Shown here in pieces: positions 46,045 through 58,182 of a DNA stretch of 64,000 nucleotides. Each line of letters starts with the position of its first letter. The first letter of the stretch is position 1. The stretch comes from Planococcus citri (taxonomy: Eukaryota; Arthropoda; Insecta; Hemiptera; Pseudococcidae), in contig NC_088678.1 in assembly GCF_950023065.1 (NCBI RefSeq), forward strand, positions 14,374,580 to 14,438,579, given 5' to 3'. The notes beneath the pieces were generated by a model that was not told the DNA's origin, did no database searches, and worked only from the letters and a program-made list of their open reading frames with translations. The position numbers and the translations under genes are program-made.

Positions 46045-47575
46045 CTTTGCTCTAAATATACACCAGTAATTTACCAACATTTATCTCAGTAATTTACCAG
46101 ACATTACTTAAAAATTTACCAATTTTTCAAAATGCGCGGAAGTACCCAAATTTACCGATTTAATGAATACGAAAAGTCGAAAACAGCGACAAAATAAAAT
46201 AGTCAATCATAAGTAGCCATCATATTACACTTTTTGAAATTGATTTTCAAATAATAATTAGCGTACTCATGAAGACGTAACCGTCATATTACAAGTGGAA
46301 TAATATATCAGGAAAATTGTTGACAAAAAACAAAATTATTACCGAAATTTACCAATTTACCGAAATTTAGCTATTTACCAAAATTTACCAATTTACCAAA
46401 ATTTACCAATTTACCTATTTACCGAAATTTACGTATTTACTGAAATTTACCTATTTACCAAAATTTACCTATTTACCGAAATTTACCAATTTACCAATTT
46501 ACCAAAATTTACCAATTTACCAAAATTTACCGATTTACCAAAATTTACCAATTTACCAAAATTTACCTATTTACCAAAATTTACCTATTTACCAAAATTT
46601 ACCAATTTACCTAAATTTACCAATTTACCTAAATTTACCGATTTACCAAAATTTAGAGGTTTTTAATGGCTTAATTTTTATCCAGAATTGAAATTTAGCT
46701 ATTTACTGAAATTTACCAATTTACCAACATTTACCAATTTACCAAAATTCACCAATTTACCAAAATTTACCAATTTACCAAAATTTACCAATTTACCAAA
46801 ATTTACCAATTTACCAAAATTTACCAATTTACCAAAATTTACCGATTTACCAAAATTTACCAATTCACTAAAATTTACGAATTTATCAAAATTGATCAAT
46901 TTACCAAAATTTACCATTTTACCAAAATTTACCATTTTACCAAAATTTACCAATTTACCAAAATTTATCAATTTACCAAAATTTACCAATTTACTAAAAT
47001 TTACCAATTTACCAAAATTTACCTATTTACCAAAATTTACCTAAATTTACCTATTTACCCAAATTTGCCGATTTACCCAAATTTACCGATTTACCCAAAT
47101 TTACCGATTTACCAAAATTTACGAATTTACCAAAATTTACGAATTTACCCAAATTTATTAATTTACCAAAATTTACGACTTTACCAAAATTTACGAATTT
47201 ACCAAAAATTACCCCAGCAATTTACTAACATTTACCTCAGTAATTTACCAGACATTACCCACTAATTTACCAATTTTCCATTTTACCAAAAATTACCCCA
47301 GCAATTTACCAACATTCACCTCAGTAATTTACGAGACATTTCCTCACTAATTTACCAATTTTTTACCGAATTTTAATTACCCCAGTAATTTACTGTCAAA
47401 GGTTTTTACCAATTTACCAAAAATTACCCAAGCAATTTACCAAAATTTTCGACCAACTTTAATTACGAGTAATTCACCAAAAATAACTAATCATTTTATT
47501 TACTAAAAATTACTATTAATTAACAAAAAAAAAAAAAAAAAATTATCAAAATTTACTGGCTATTTACCAAAAACT
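46045..47575. repeat. 18-bp minisatellite, TTTACCAATTTACCAAAA
   Basis: Long array of 9-base half-units (AATTTACCA / AAATTTACCA) that pair into an 18-base unit, near-pure from about 46340 to 47215. The flanks are degenerate, with 'CAGTAATTTACC' and 'GACATTACTC' variants. Because 18 is divisible by three, the array is open on both strands and translates as repeats of NLPKFT or VNFGKL; these frames (for example 46688-47044) are not genes. It lies inside the secreted-family cluster, between copies 4 and 5. Confidence 0.92.
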
Positions 47576-47635
47576 TAATGTTTTTGGTTAAAACAAAAAT
47601 TACACTAGAAATTTTTGAAAAATTTTGATTTTTTA

Positions 47636-47800
47636 TGGCAAAAAAATTTTGGACGGATAAAATTAACAAAAAAATTAACAAAAAAATCAACAAAAAATTT
47701 TCTCCTCTTGACTCGCGCGGGATTCGAACACCCGACCTTCGGCGTACCAATCTGCAACCTACACACCCTAACCACCCCATCTGTTTGTTGGGGGTGAGCC
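47636..47800 (-). repeat. tRNA-derived SINE-like element
   Basis: On the minus strand the segment reads TGGGGTGGTTAGGGTGTG (box A-like, about 47766-47783), then TTGCAGATTGG, CCGAAGGTC and GTGTTCGAATCCCG (box B, about 47717-47730), the order and spacing of a tRNA gene. No proper acceptor stem or cloverleaf could be paired, so it is not a working tRNA. Downstream (47640-47700) is a simple tail of TTTTTTTGTTAAT repeats, as in tRNA-SINE tails. Pol III transcription is inferred from the boxes only. Confidence 0.65.
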
Positions 47801-48449
47801 GTTTGCGAGATATAAGGGTTTACACAAATTTCTGCTTATCCATAACGTTGAAACACACTTAAACGTTCATATCTCGTAAACGGCTGAATCGATTTCGACC
47901 AAATTAAAAATTTCTCTAGTTCAGTATCAAAGCAATATTTTGCCAGCATCAGTTTCCACTTAAAGTTCGGAGCTTTTGAGTTCAGCGTGACACAAATTTA
48001 TACATAAATTGATATATAAACTTATATATAAATATATAAATAAATAAATATATATATAAACTTATCTCGTTTTGCGCCATATGTCTTATCGTGATCAGCA
48101 CACTCCAAAACCTCAAGAAAACCCACCCCCACCCAATTCCTCAACCATCATGACAAATACAATACCTTACTTTTCCGTTTCCGGCAAAGTCGGTAAAAAG
48201 ATAAATTATCTCTCATTTCACGCGAACAACATGTTACATTGTAACATGGTGTCAGTGAACAATGAACACACGCGATTCGTAATTGTTTCACTCATTAAGA
48301 ATCCTCAACTTGATTGAAATTTGCACCGGTAAAACGTTCAAGCGCTTTGTAAGCACATAAAAGTCGCTCACAATAGTCTCCAAACCGTCATTTCTCAAGT
48401 TCTACTTACGTTAGTTGTTCGAACGCGACAAGTTTGAAAATTTTCAAGT
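47801..48449 (+). promoter_or_regulatory. Upstream region of secreted-family copy 5
   Basis: Contains an AT-rich microsatellite (ATATATAAATAAATA-type, about 48000-48060), then unique DNA. ACATAAAAG at about 48354-48362 is TATA-like. Arthropod initiator-like words follow at about 48382 (CAATAGTC) and 48411 (GTTAGTTG), 30-60 bases further on and just before the ATG at 48450. Promoter assignment is tentative. Confidence 0.35.
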
Positions 48450-49146
48450 ATGAAACTAGCTCTGACGATATTGTTACTTTCACACTGGTTCAATTGCAGG
48501 ACGATGGCCTTTTCCACGCAATGCGGCAGGCAAAAGTATGAAATAAATTCAGACGAAATTCTACGACCGAGATTCAAGAACGAATATTCCCTCGTATCTA
48601 GCGGTGAGTTGATAAACGTAATTGCCAATTCCCAAACAATGAACCATGAACTCTACGAACTGAGTTTGATGAGAAATTTGAAAATTTTCAGTGAAGAACA
48701 TTTGGAAAATAATGGTCGGTGACAAAAATGCTTCTCGTACGTTAACGAACAAACAAGCGATAGAATTATGCACTTGTGTGTATTATCACAAAAGAAAGCA
48801 ACAGAGCAAGGAAACCAATGTTGATTCGGATGAAGTGATATCATCTCAATTCGACAGCATTTACCGGCAAACTAACTTCATGAGAACACAATTCGGAATG
48901 TTTATCTGGCCTTATTCCATTTCGACTTACGAGCACAAGTTTCCTGCTATTTTTTGCTTTAAGAAAGGAGAAATACCGATAAAAATACCTGGAGATAATT
49001 TTCTTTTGGTTAAAGGGCCGCAGAAAAAATCTGAAGAAACACAACAATACAATATTTATGTGGGAGAAATGTGGAAATACGACACGTACTACGAAGAACC
49101 GTTTTTCAATTTCGAAGCGATTATCGAAGATGTAGTCTTAGATTGA
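48450..49146 (+). CDS. Secreted LCxC-family protein, copy 5 (intact)
   Basis: Exon 1 48450-48603, 88-base intron (GTGAGT…TTTCAG), exon 2 48692-49146 ending TGA; phase 1; 202 residues. Signal peptide (MKLALTILLLSHWFNCRTMA), then FSTQCGRQKYEINSDE. Exon 2 has IELCTCVYYHKRK (LCTC variant of LCxC), a central region with a SQFDSIYRQ segment, HKFPAIFCF, the block KGPQKKSEETQQYNIYVG and FNFEAIIEDVVLD at the C-terminus, without the longer tail of copies 3 and 4. The intron is open for a distance, so a readthrough frame exists but lacks family similarity. Poly(A) signal 49201-49206, then an A-run at 49377-49402. Function unknown; probably secreted. Confidence 0.85.
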
Positions 49147-50844
49147 GAATTCTAGCAAAAGGTGATCCCAAGACTCAAAAATTGATTGGTTCACAATATC
49201 AATAAATCAAGAAATTGGTACATGAATTCACGCTTAGCGATGATGAAAAAAAAATTCTACGAACATTATAACACTATTGTGAACATATTTTTCAATTCTC
49301 ACACTCTCTCTTGAAGTCTTAAAAAGCCTGGATTTAATACAAGTGCGTTATTTATTGTGCTCCATTCGACAAATGTAAAAAAAAAAAAAAAAAAAAAAAA
49401 AACGTAAAAAATTGGGATATCCATCCATTGCTGTAGAATATTTCCGCATTATTTGGGTAATTCTCAGAAAAAAGGTCAATTTTGATGTGCATAATTTTGA
49501 AAAATAAAAATCATTTTTTTGGAAAATTTCAAGTGGGAATCATTTGTATAGGTGTCCCAGATCCCTGTTCTAGTGTTGGCCTCAATTCAATCCCCCCCAC
49601 TGTGGACCCCGGCCCCCCTAAAACAGCGATAATTAGGATTCGACCCTCATCGATGTGTAATATGTCGATTGATATGTTTTCGAGGTCGTAGAATTCGAAT
49701 CTGGAGTTATTTTTTATGTAGAGGTGGAGGGGGAGGCGTGGGGAGGGGGAAAATGTCAAATTTTGCTTATATTATCGTGTAATATGTCAATTTATGTTTT
49801 TCAGGCCGCAAAGTTCGAATCTGGACTTATTTTTATGGTAGGGGTAGAGGTGATGTGTGGGGAGGGAGAAAATGTCAAATTTTGCTTGTTTTATCGTGTA
49901 ATATGTCGACTAGCGCGATAAAAGTACAGCTGTCTGAAATTTGGCCAAGTCGAAGGACAAATGGGCGCTGGACAAGCCGAAGGACAATCTCAACGTTTTT
50001 TCGTTTCTAGCTTTACCTACTGGACATTATTCGATTTTTAACACGTAATAAATGTGTACTTATCATGTAGAATAACTTCCCTTTCTCAATTATTGTTTTT
50101 GGCGGGTTCATCAGGGTAAATAAAAAGGCAAGCCGAAGGACACCAATTTTGCGAAATATCATATTTTCAGAGACAAGTACGATCAGAACGAGCCATTGCG
50201 TAGGTTATGAGAATAACATTGCGGGGTAACATTTTTATGAAGACAGTGAACCAGTGCAGCCACTCACCAGAAAAAATATTGGATTGGGAAGCTACCAAAA
50301 ATAATTGAAAATTGCTCTAAAATTTGCGCAAAAAGTGTGCGACAGTTTTCAAATGTGAAATGTCAGCTTCCTATGGACTTATTCCAATTCCAATTTGCAC
50401 AATAATGGACCTTCGTGTTCTATGATAATGAGAGTGTGTCAATTTTTCCCCCAAAAAAATGAAGTTCATGACACTTTATAACATTCATTTTCAAAAACAT
50501 GGTGTGTGACAGCCAAGTCGAAGGACATTTGGGGTATAAAATCGAATGTACACCAATGAAAGGAGGGGCTAAAAATTTCAATACCATATGTGAAATGTGT
50601 GGGGGATGATCCTTGAATGGACCAAAAAAAAAAAAAAATTCATGCTAAAACCTTTGAGAAATTTGCCATGTACACGATTTTTACCTTTTTCTTAGAATTA
50701 CCCATTTACACGTGGTTGAAAACATGAAAACAATTTTAAATGACCCATGCATACCTAAGCAAGGATAGGTATCCCAACCGGCACAAACATTTTGAAATGC
50801 ACAAAGAAGAATTGATAAAGAGCCTCAAAACACGGACACCAACA
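49147..50844. other. Intergenic DNA with short tandem units
   Basis: After the copy 5 poly(A) signal (49201-49206) and a 26-base A-run, two or three diverged units of about 120 bases recur. The landmark 'TTCGAATCTGGA' is at 49694 and 49814, with 'GTGTAATATGTC' and 'GGAAAATGTCAAATTTTGCTT'. A word GCCRAAGGACA / GTCGAAGGACA repeats sparsely at 49950-50525. No gene recognised. Confidence 0.5.
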
Positions 50845-53090
50845 GTCCAAATTTCAAGTGCTAAAATTCATTTTTCAATTTTTGTCGAATTATTGAAAAT
50901 TCAAGGGGCCAAAAATGAGAAAAAAAAATCAAATTTTCACCAAATTGACCTAAAAAGCTGAAGGTTTGAACTCAATTCGCGAGTCCATTGGTGAATTTAT
51001 GATGGTTTTGGAATCATTCCGAAGCCTCTAGCGGATTTTCGGATTCTCCAGGTTTTGAAGAAAACTCTCCAAGTGACTAAAAATTGAATTCTGCACCTAT
51101 AAATTCAGACTTTTACCATAATTGAAACACTTTTGCCGTTTGGAATCCACAATTTTCTCCAGTAAGTATAATTAAGGTATTCTTGAAAAAAAAAATTACA
51201 ATATCAAAATCTGCTGGAGGCTCCAGAACGATTCGAAACCATCAACCAATCGACTCGGGGAGATCCAAAATAGGGTACAAAACAAATTTCAGCTTCTTTC
51301 TTTGAGCGTTCGGGGAACGACGATTTTTTTTCAAAAATAAGTAATTAGGTACTTACTCGAAAAAATTTTGAATTCCAGCCGGCAAAAAAAATTCTGATAA
51401 TGTGTGTCTAAGTCGATAGAAAGGGTCACAATGTCACAAAGATGGTAAATTCTGGTTCATAGGTACTGAATTTCATTTTTACTCTCATACATCATATTTC
51501 CGAAAACCGAAAAATCCAAAAAGCTGCTGGAGGCTTCAGAAGGGTTCAAAATAATCTAATCACCATGGATTCGCGAGGTGAGAAATACAGTACAAACCAA
51601 ATTTCAGTTTTCCAAGTCAATTTGATAAAATTTCGATTCCCCCCCCCCTTCAATTTGAATTATCTACCAAAGGTAAATCGCCAATAGCCAGCACATATTC
51701 AGACATTTTTCACTTATTTTGCCCTGCTGTTTTCTACCTGATGAATATTTTTGAATGGGGATGGTATCAACTTGAAGTTTCAGTTTTGTGTAACATGTGG
51801 AGCTGTTTGTTTTCATTAAAATGTGAATTTTTGTATTTTTAAATTTTTTTTAAAAATACATATCGCTTTTTTCACCCAATTTTTGCCACTCCAAAATTTC
51901 AGTTTTTCAATTACCGCCACCCCAATTTCTACCACTTATAAATTCTGAACTGAGTGAAAATCGATTATTTAAACACTTTGGAAATGAAAAAAAAAATGTT
52001 TTCAAGCAATTGTGCCACGTTGCCATGAGTCAATTGTTAAAAAAATGAGCTGTTGGCTTTAAAATAAGGCTATAACAGTAATTTTAAAAATCACATTTCA
52101 GTTCAAAATAGTACTTAAGTCCAAAATTGAAAAATTAGACAGGGGTGTCACCTAGAGGATGGAGGGTGCAATTGCTTTTCTTAAGTAAGTGAGTGAAATT
52201 GTGGAATAAGATATACATATAAAAACTGACTCTTTTTTGCTTTCTGATCCGATTTTTTCAACGAAAAAAAATCACCCCTGATCGCTCAACACTTCTTTTG
52301 CACATCTTTACTCTCGTAAAATACAATAATCGCATGAAACGAAGAATTTTGATAAAATAGGAATCAAATTATCACCTTTTTATACCTAAAAATCTCATTT
52401 TGCCTCTCCTCAAAAAAAGTCTGGTTACACTACCAATTTCATAACAGAAGTGAGCAGTGATCAAAGTAAAGGTCATAAAATGTTCAAAAATTGCACTTTT
52501 TGCTCGTGGGCAATGTTTTTAAATGAAATTAGGGTGGGTGGCGGCTATTAGAAAAGTTGTATTTTTTGCTTTCCAATAGCCGCCATTGGAATATTTTTGC
52601 CATATTGGACACAACTGGAGTGATCAAGCAGTTGAAAATGACAAGCACACTATCAGCTTTCCTCTCATACATTTAAAATTACAAATAAACACGAATAAGT
52701 TGGTTCCACAAAGACATTAATATTTTTACTTTTCATCGCATTTTCCTTATTATAAACTTGAAAAATTTGAGAATGTTTGCGGCAGCAAATTGTCAAAAAC
52801 AGTAAAACCATACAAGCGGGGATTATAGAAAAATCAGGTGAGGGGGCAATGAAGGGGCATGGTTGAAAATTTCTATTAGCGTAATCAGTGATACCAAATA
52901 GCTAAACAAAAAATTTTTATTCGTGTTTTTCTGACAAAAGTGGCGGCTATTGGCGATTTATATACCTTATTAAAAATTTGCCAGAAATCGAAAAATGAAT
53001 TTCAGTACCTGAAACTTCGACTAGTGATGTATTTTGGGATCCTCTATGAAATACCTTTTGTTCGATTCAAAATTTTCCGCCAATTGGTAC
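50845..53090. mobile_element. CTGGAG-array element remnant A8, split by another element
   Basis: The left part (50845-51671) begins 'AAATTTCAAGTGCTAAAAT', then 'CAAATTGACCTAAAAAGCTGA', and has one clear CTGGAGGCTCCAG at about 51211 plus decayed relatives. The right part (52967-53090) resumes with 'GCCAGAAATCGAAAAATGAA' and 'ATCCTCTATGAAATACC…GTTCGATTCAAAATTTTC', the family's subterminal order. It is strongly diverged, with no TIR left. The split is made by the element at 51672-52966. Confidence 0.55.
51672..52966. mobile_element. Candidate TIR element inside remnant A8
   Basis: GGTAAATCGCCAATAGCCAG at 51672 is matched in inverse by CTATTGGCGATTTATATACC ending at 52966. An inner copy of the same word pair (GGCGGCTATTAGAAAA / TTTCCAATAGCCGCC, 52543-52586) forms a hairpin. 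The flanks read as one array element once the insert is removed. The interior is AT-rich without a transposase frame. The TIR is short and imperfect and no target duplication was read, so this is tentative. Confidence 0.45.
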
Positions 53091-54513
53091 TTATACTTTA
53101 CTTGTTGCAAGACCCAAGCTTTGCGTGAGAACCTACACCACACATCCCACTCTCCCCTCTGCTCCTCTCTAATTAGTACAAACTAAGAACAAGCCCTTTT
53201 TAATCACATAAACGAGAGAAAAAAAACACCCAATTGCATTCCTAATCTCGACTTAACGAAGAGGTGCATAAAACGTCATACACAATTACACATACGTACA
53301 AACGTTTTCCTATTCTACCATCACCACCACCTTCTCGACTCTCGTATGTACTCAACTCATACCCCGATCCTATCTACAAAAATAATACCACTCGGGCATA
53401 AATTTCATAACAGCAACAAAGAAAAAGGAAACCGTCGACGTGTCGTAGTACGCCTTAAGTAAATTACGCTCGCATTCAAAGTGTCATTGGTCGTGATTTC
53501 GTGATTATTGTCGGATTGTTTAAGGTATATTTTCTCATTCTCATTCGGTAGGTAAGTATTTGTTCGAGATGTCATTATCGTTGCCATCGAGCAACGAGTT
53601 AAAAAACGATAATTTCCGGCCGAGTCGTTGAACCAGTTCGGTTTCACCTATCAATTAGAATCGCGCGCGCGCTCGCGGCCGCGACCGATGACGACGTCGA
53701 CGTCGGAGCACGAGCTATGCTCTATGCTACGTACATTCGGGCTAGGTGCAATTGCAGTATTATGCCTGCGTCTGGCAGATACGTACTCGTACATTTAAAT
53801 AGATACGAGAAAAACCTTCCACTGCAGCAGCTGGAAATTGCGAAACACATCATGTCCGACGGAAAAGAAAATTGTAATCGGTGATCGAGTCTGGGCAACG
53901 AGTATAGAAATCGAATTGCAGTCAATTTAGTGGGTACCTCTCTCTACCTATACCAAGACCCAAGAGTCATAGACAAGACATACTACGATTATACAGAGTC
54001 ATGGCAACGAACTAGTTCAGGGCAAAGAGTGAAAAGGGAAAGATATCACTAGGTACCTTAATTACGTTCATACATATACAGATAACACGGTAGCTCTCTA
54101 CAGCTACCGCAATGGGCCTCCTATAACGATTAACGTGTTATCCGAAATGAGCTTTTATTACGTACACACGGCACGATGATGTAATCTGCAAATACCAATC
54201 TAAGAGATAGATAAATTGTCTCTCTCAAACACACAAGCAGCACGATACACACGACGAATGTATGTACTTGCCATACCAGGCAGAGGCACCAGTCGTACTA
54301 TAAGTACTTAGGTAAAGAGTAATTACACCTTCTCGCATATGTACGTATATTATACTTTTTTTGCGGTTCGTTGACGTCGAAATGAAAATCATTGCACTCG
54401 GAGGAAATTAACCAACACTCGTGAGAGAGGGCGAAAGGGTAAGGTATCTACCAAACAGAGAGACAGAGAGAGACGCCTTGTCAAAGGTAAAATTCCCTTC
54501 TTCAGATACTACG
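53091..54513. other. Gene-poor unique sequence with a GC-rich island
   Basis: Rich in TACGTA, TACCTA and GAGTA words like the PDZ gene introns. A short CpG-dense stretch (GCGCGCGCGCTCGCGGCCGC, about 53665-53684, then CGACGTCGACGTCGG) could mark a promoter or 5' exon of a nearby gene, but no coding frame or splice structure supports it. Confidence 0.35.
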
Positions 54514-54591
54514 ATGACCTTGGGAGGTACACTTCTGGTTTCGATGGGTGCTTTGCTTTGCCTTACTCGCTGCTGGGCGCAGATGGTCTAC
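54514..54591 (+). CDS. Weak candidate signal-peptide first exon
   Basis: ATG at 54514 opens MTLGGTLLVSMGALLCLTRC, then WAQMVY: a hydrophobic core with small residues before a plausible cleavage site (CWA|Q). An acceptor-like TTCTTCAG lies just upstream and a donor-like TAC|GTAAAT at 54592. Such exons often start genes for secreted or membrane proteins, followed by a long intron. No downstream exon was recognised before the window ends, so this may be chance. Confidence 0.25.
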
Positions 54592-57500
54592 GTAAATGCC
54601 TACGAGTATATACTACTTTATATGTAGCTGGTAAGCTATACCAAGATTAAGAAATTCTTCTTCATGTGAAACATACAGTCGAGTAGTATACAACCCCGGT
54701 CGTCGACGACGGTGCAGTGGTGCTCGTCACACAATTTGGTCGCATTAATCACTTGGTAGAATGTGTCTTTTTATGCTGCGCCGAGTACACTACATAGACA
54801 TACGTATACCTAATAAAATACACAAACAACTCTATACTATGGTATATCGTCTCGTTTAATAAACTCGAACATCACATATACCTCTATTCGTGCATTCCTA
54901 TATTTTGTCGGTGGATATCGTTGTCAGCTGCGACAAGAAGACGTCTCGTACGTAATAATAATTTGGTTGAGGTTTTTTCCCCTTGGTGGTACTTGTACCG
55001 AAATACTCGCTTTAAACTTTGTATATGTAGGATGAACGATACCGGAAATGATGAGTAAAATCTAACTAAACACTTCGTGGTCTAGATAGTTAAGATACCC
55101 TACCTCTGGGTATAGTACCTACAAGTACTTCGAGCTAAGTACTTCACGACGAAGAAATCGTAACACACCCCATCATACACCTATCTTCATCCTCACAACC
55201 ATATCATTCTTAGTCAAGTATCGGTTTGAGACCTATACCTTTTCGCCAACTCTGACTTTCTGAAATCTTAATTCGTACAACACAAAGCTCGCAGCACACC
55301 TTGCGAACTCGTCGATTGCAAATGCACGATTCGCTATCCCGGAAAATCCGCGTAACCCCACCCTCACCATCCATCCTCGACGAGTGGAATGTACACAATG
55401 CAATTCAGGATTCCTTGAAATGGCGCAATTTATCATCGCACTCTGTGTACTCTACTCTACGTTGGTACTCGTAAAATCGTAATAAGACTTCATTTTTCAC
55501 GTACAAATTAACGCATCCGGTTCAGCCTTCGTCGAAAGGTGTCTAGCACCTTCGTCGGCTCTATAGTGTGCCTGATATACTTACAAGGACATCGGCAATG
55601 TACAAGATTATTCTTTTCTCGATGTTTAATTTTTTTTTTCGTCTAAAAAAATGCTTCTAATTCCTCCCTCTCATCACACTTCGATTGTTCAACTGCAAAA
55701 ATACATCGTAACTATACCTTAATAATTTCCTACACATACACGTACGTACGCACTACAGAGAAACGAGAATATATGTACCTGTAACAATCATGATTGCAGT
55801 TCAGGTTATTAAACCGGGCGTTTTTTTTTATTTCTTCGTTTTTTTTAATACATATTTTTTTTATACCATACTACAGAAACAATTTATACTGCCGAGATCG
55901 TACGTACACGTAAACGTGTTCTATACTCTTGATGAAACTCCCACCCGGTTAAATAATTAGTTTAATAATACGCCGATTATGAATCTTACAACGTGCTATT
56001 GTTTTTACTATACATTATGTACTCGTAAAAGGTATATTAGAAGGGGGTTTCTTTCGGTCTTCTATTATTCTTTTCAAATTTTTTATTTATACTCCATGTT
56101 CCACGTATACCTCACACGTACATAGTAGTATATCACCATAACGTATTCAGTACCAACACTGTCACGAGTGCTAAATTTGTATCGTGCCAGCCAGCTTATG
56201 AATGGAATAGAAATTAGGGTTAACGGTACATCGTATAGTCATATACGTGTATCTAAATCTGCATATAATATACTGAATTATTACGGACTGTGAATGGTAC
56301 AATATTTGTTTGTTCTCAAGATTGTGCTGGTATTGAAAGTTTGCGACATGATGCTGAAGTATTTCAAAGAGAAATTATTATGGAATTAAGAATATCAAGA
56401 TCAAGACGCAGTCAATGTGAATTTTTTTTTTTTCAAGTTAGGACTTAGTATTGAAACAACCCCAAGCGTCTATGAAAGCGCTTCCACTCGCAATTTTGAA
56501 AAAAGTTTTTTCCCACAAAAACTACGAATGATTTATTGAAAAAAAAAAAAAAAAAAAAAAAAACAGTCAGAATTAATTTATAACTATAGGTACGAGTACA
56601 TAAATCCTTCTTAGCGACATTGAACTCTTTATTTTTCTATTAAAAAGTTGAAACAATGGTTATGGGGATCTTCAAGGCACCGATTCAATTTTTGATGACA
56701 ATTTGAACCCAAACTCAAAACAAGATCTAGAGGGGAGATGCAACAAAAATAATACTACATATAATGAGAATCAAAATCGGAGGTGTTAACTGTCAAAAGC
56801 ACAGTAAGGTCATTTCTGAAAACCATTTGACTCCAATAAAATTCAAAATCAGTTCCAAAAGAGAGGTGCAAAATTGAAAATTCTTTAAAAAATACAATAT
56901 GGGTAAGTATCAAAATATGTAATGAGGTTTTCAGGGCAAATTACTCATTTTTGAAAATCATGTTACGCTAAAACCCAAAATAGACTCCAAAAGGGAGACA
57001 GATTTTTCGATCTGCGCCGCAAATGGCTCAAAATCAAGTAAAAATGATTCACGATCTATGTTATCAGCAGATACAAGAGTGCCAAAAGTAATAACTTCAT
57101 TTCAAAAATATGTAGTAAAAATTGAGGGAGGGGGCTTAAGGCTCTGAAGGGGTTAGATTAGTGTAGCAGATAATCTGACATCGTATTCGTTCTTAGCGGT
57201 ATCGAATCATGCGGAAACGACACCCCGTTCATTAATATTCAATTCTCCCAAAATTCTCATTTTACCCCCTCCACGACACCTTTTTTCAATTTTTTCCCAC
57301 GACGCACCAGAACAAAAATTTTGAAAAAAATAGTGGTCAAAAATACATCCAAAAATATTATACTTACTTCGCAATTTTCATTGCTAGTAAATAACATAAA
57401 ATAAATTGAAAAACGCAATTTTGAGGGGTAAAATATGGAGGGAGGGGGTTGAAGATTCTTGTAGGTATACCTCTGTTGTTCACCACACCACTCTAGAGAA

Positions 57501-58182
57501 TATTCATCAAAAAAAAATTTGAATGCAATTATGGTATTTCAGTAGGATTCTCAAAAAGAATCCAAGTTTGAGAACGCGCGATAGGTGAAGTTTTCTCACG
57601 GTGGCGCCGTGGAACAGTGTTGACAAAACGCGCGGTAGTACGGGAAATTCAAACTTTATTTTTTTTTTAACCACGTTACACCCCCCTTTGGGACTTTGAG
57701 AAAATTATATGTTATAACTTAGGGTATGAACAAGTTTTTAAAAAAAATTCAGCCATGTATCCCCCCAAAAATTTTTTTTGCCCCCTTCAAAGTTTTCAAC
57801 CCGCTGAAAAACTAAGAAAATGGTGGGGGAAATTTTCAAAAAATTACTGTGTATGTACCCCTACATGATGTACACAATCTGTGAAAATTTCAACATTTTT
57901 CATCAACCCTCCCCCCCTCCGCGAGAAACAAATCTTTGAATTTTTGATGTTTAGGGGACAGTTTCTCCAAAAGGGGAGGGGGTGGGAGGTCAAAAATTCT
58001 TATGGAGAGTTTTTACACCAAGATTGACTTTTTGGACCACTTTCGATCCATTATGGATCAAAGGTCGTTTCACCCATCTTATAGGAGGAGGTCCTTTCAA
58101 CAGATAAGCTCAAATTAAATCAGCAATGTCAAAATTGAGGGGGCTACATGTACATACGTAGTCATTCTCATGCAAGGAGTTT
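54592..58182. other. Gene-poor AT-rich DNA
   Basis: No exon recognised. 54.6-56.3 kb is unique sequence with many TACGAGTA/GTACGTA words. A 25-base A-run lies near 56539-56563. 56.6-57.1 kb holds loosely repeated phrases ('ACTCCAAAAGGGAGA', 'GAGGGGAGATGCA', 'CAAAATCGG') suggesting a decayed repeat of about 170 bp. 57.6-58.1 kb has C-rich and G-rich runs of low complexity. Confidence 0.4.

Noticed and set aside
46688..47044. 118-residue frame of NLPKFT repeats and its antisense VNFGKL frame
   Set aside because: An 18-base minisatellite is automatically open in frame; decay on both sides ignores coding constraint.
47711..47790. Functional tRNA gene on the minus strand
   Set aside because: Box A- and B-like words are present, but no acceptor stem, anticodon stem or cloverleaf could be paired; better explained as a SINE or tRNA relic.
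53660..53715. CpG-dense stretch as a promoter
   Set aside because: Too short, and no transcript start, initiator or adjacent coding exon supports it; kept only as a note in the intergenic entry.
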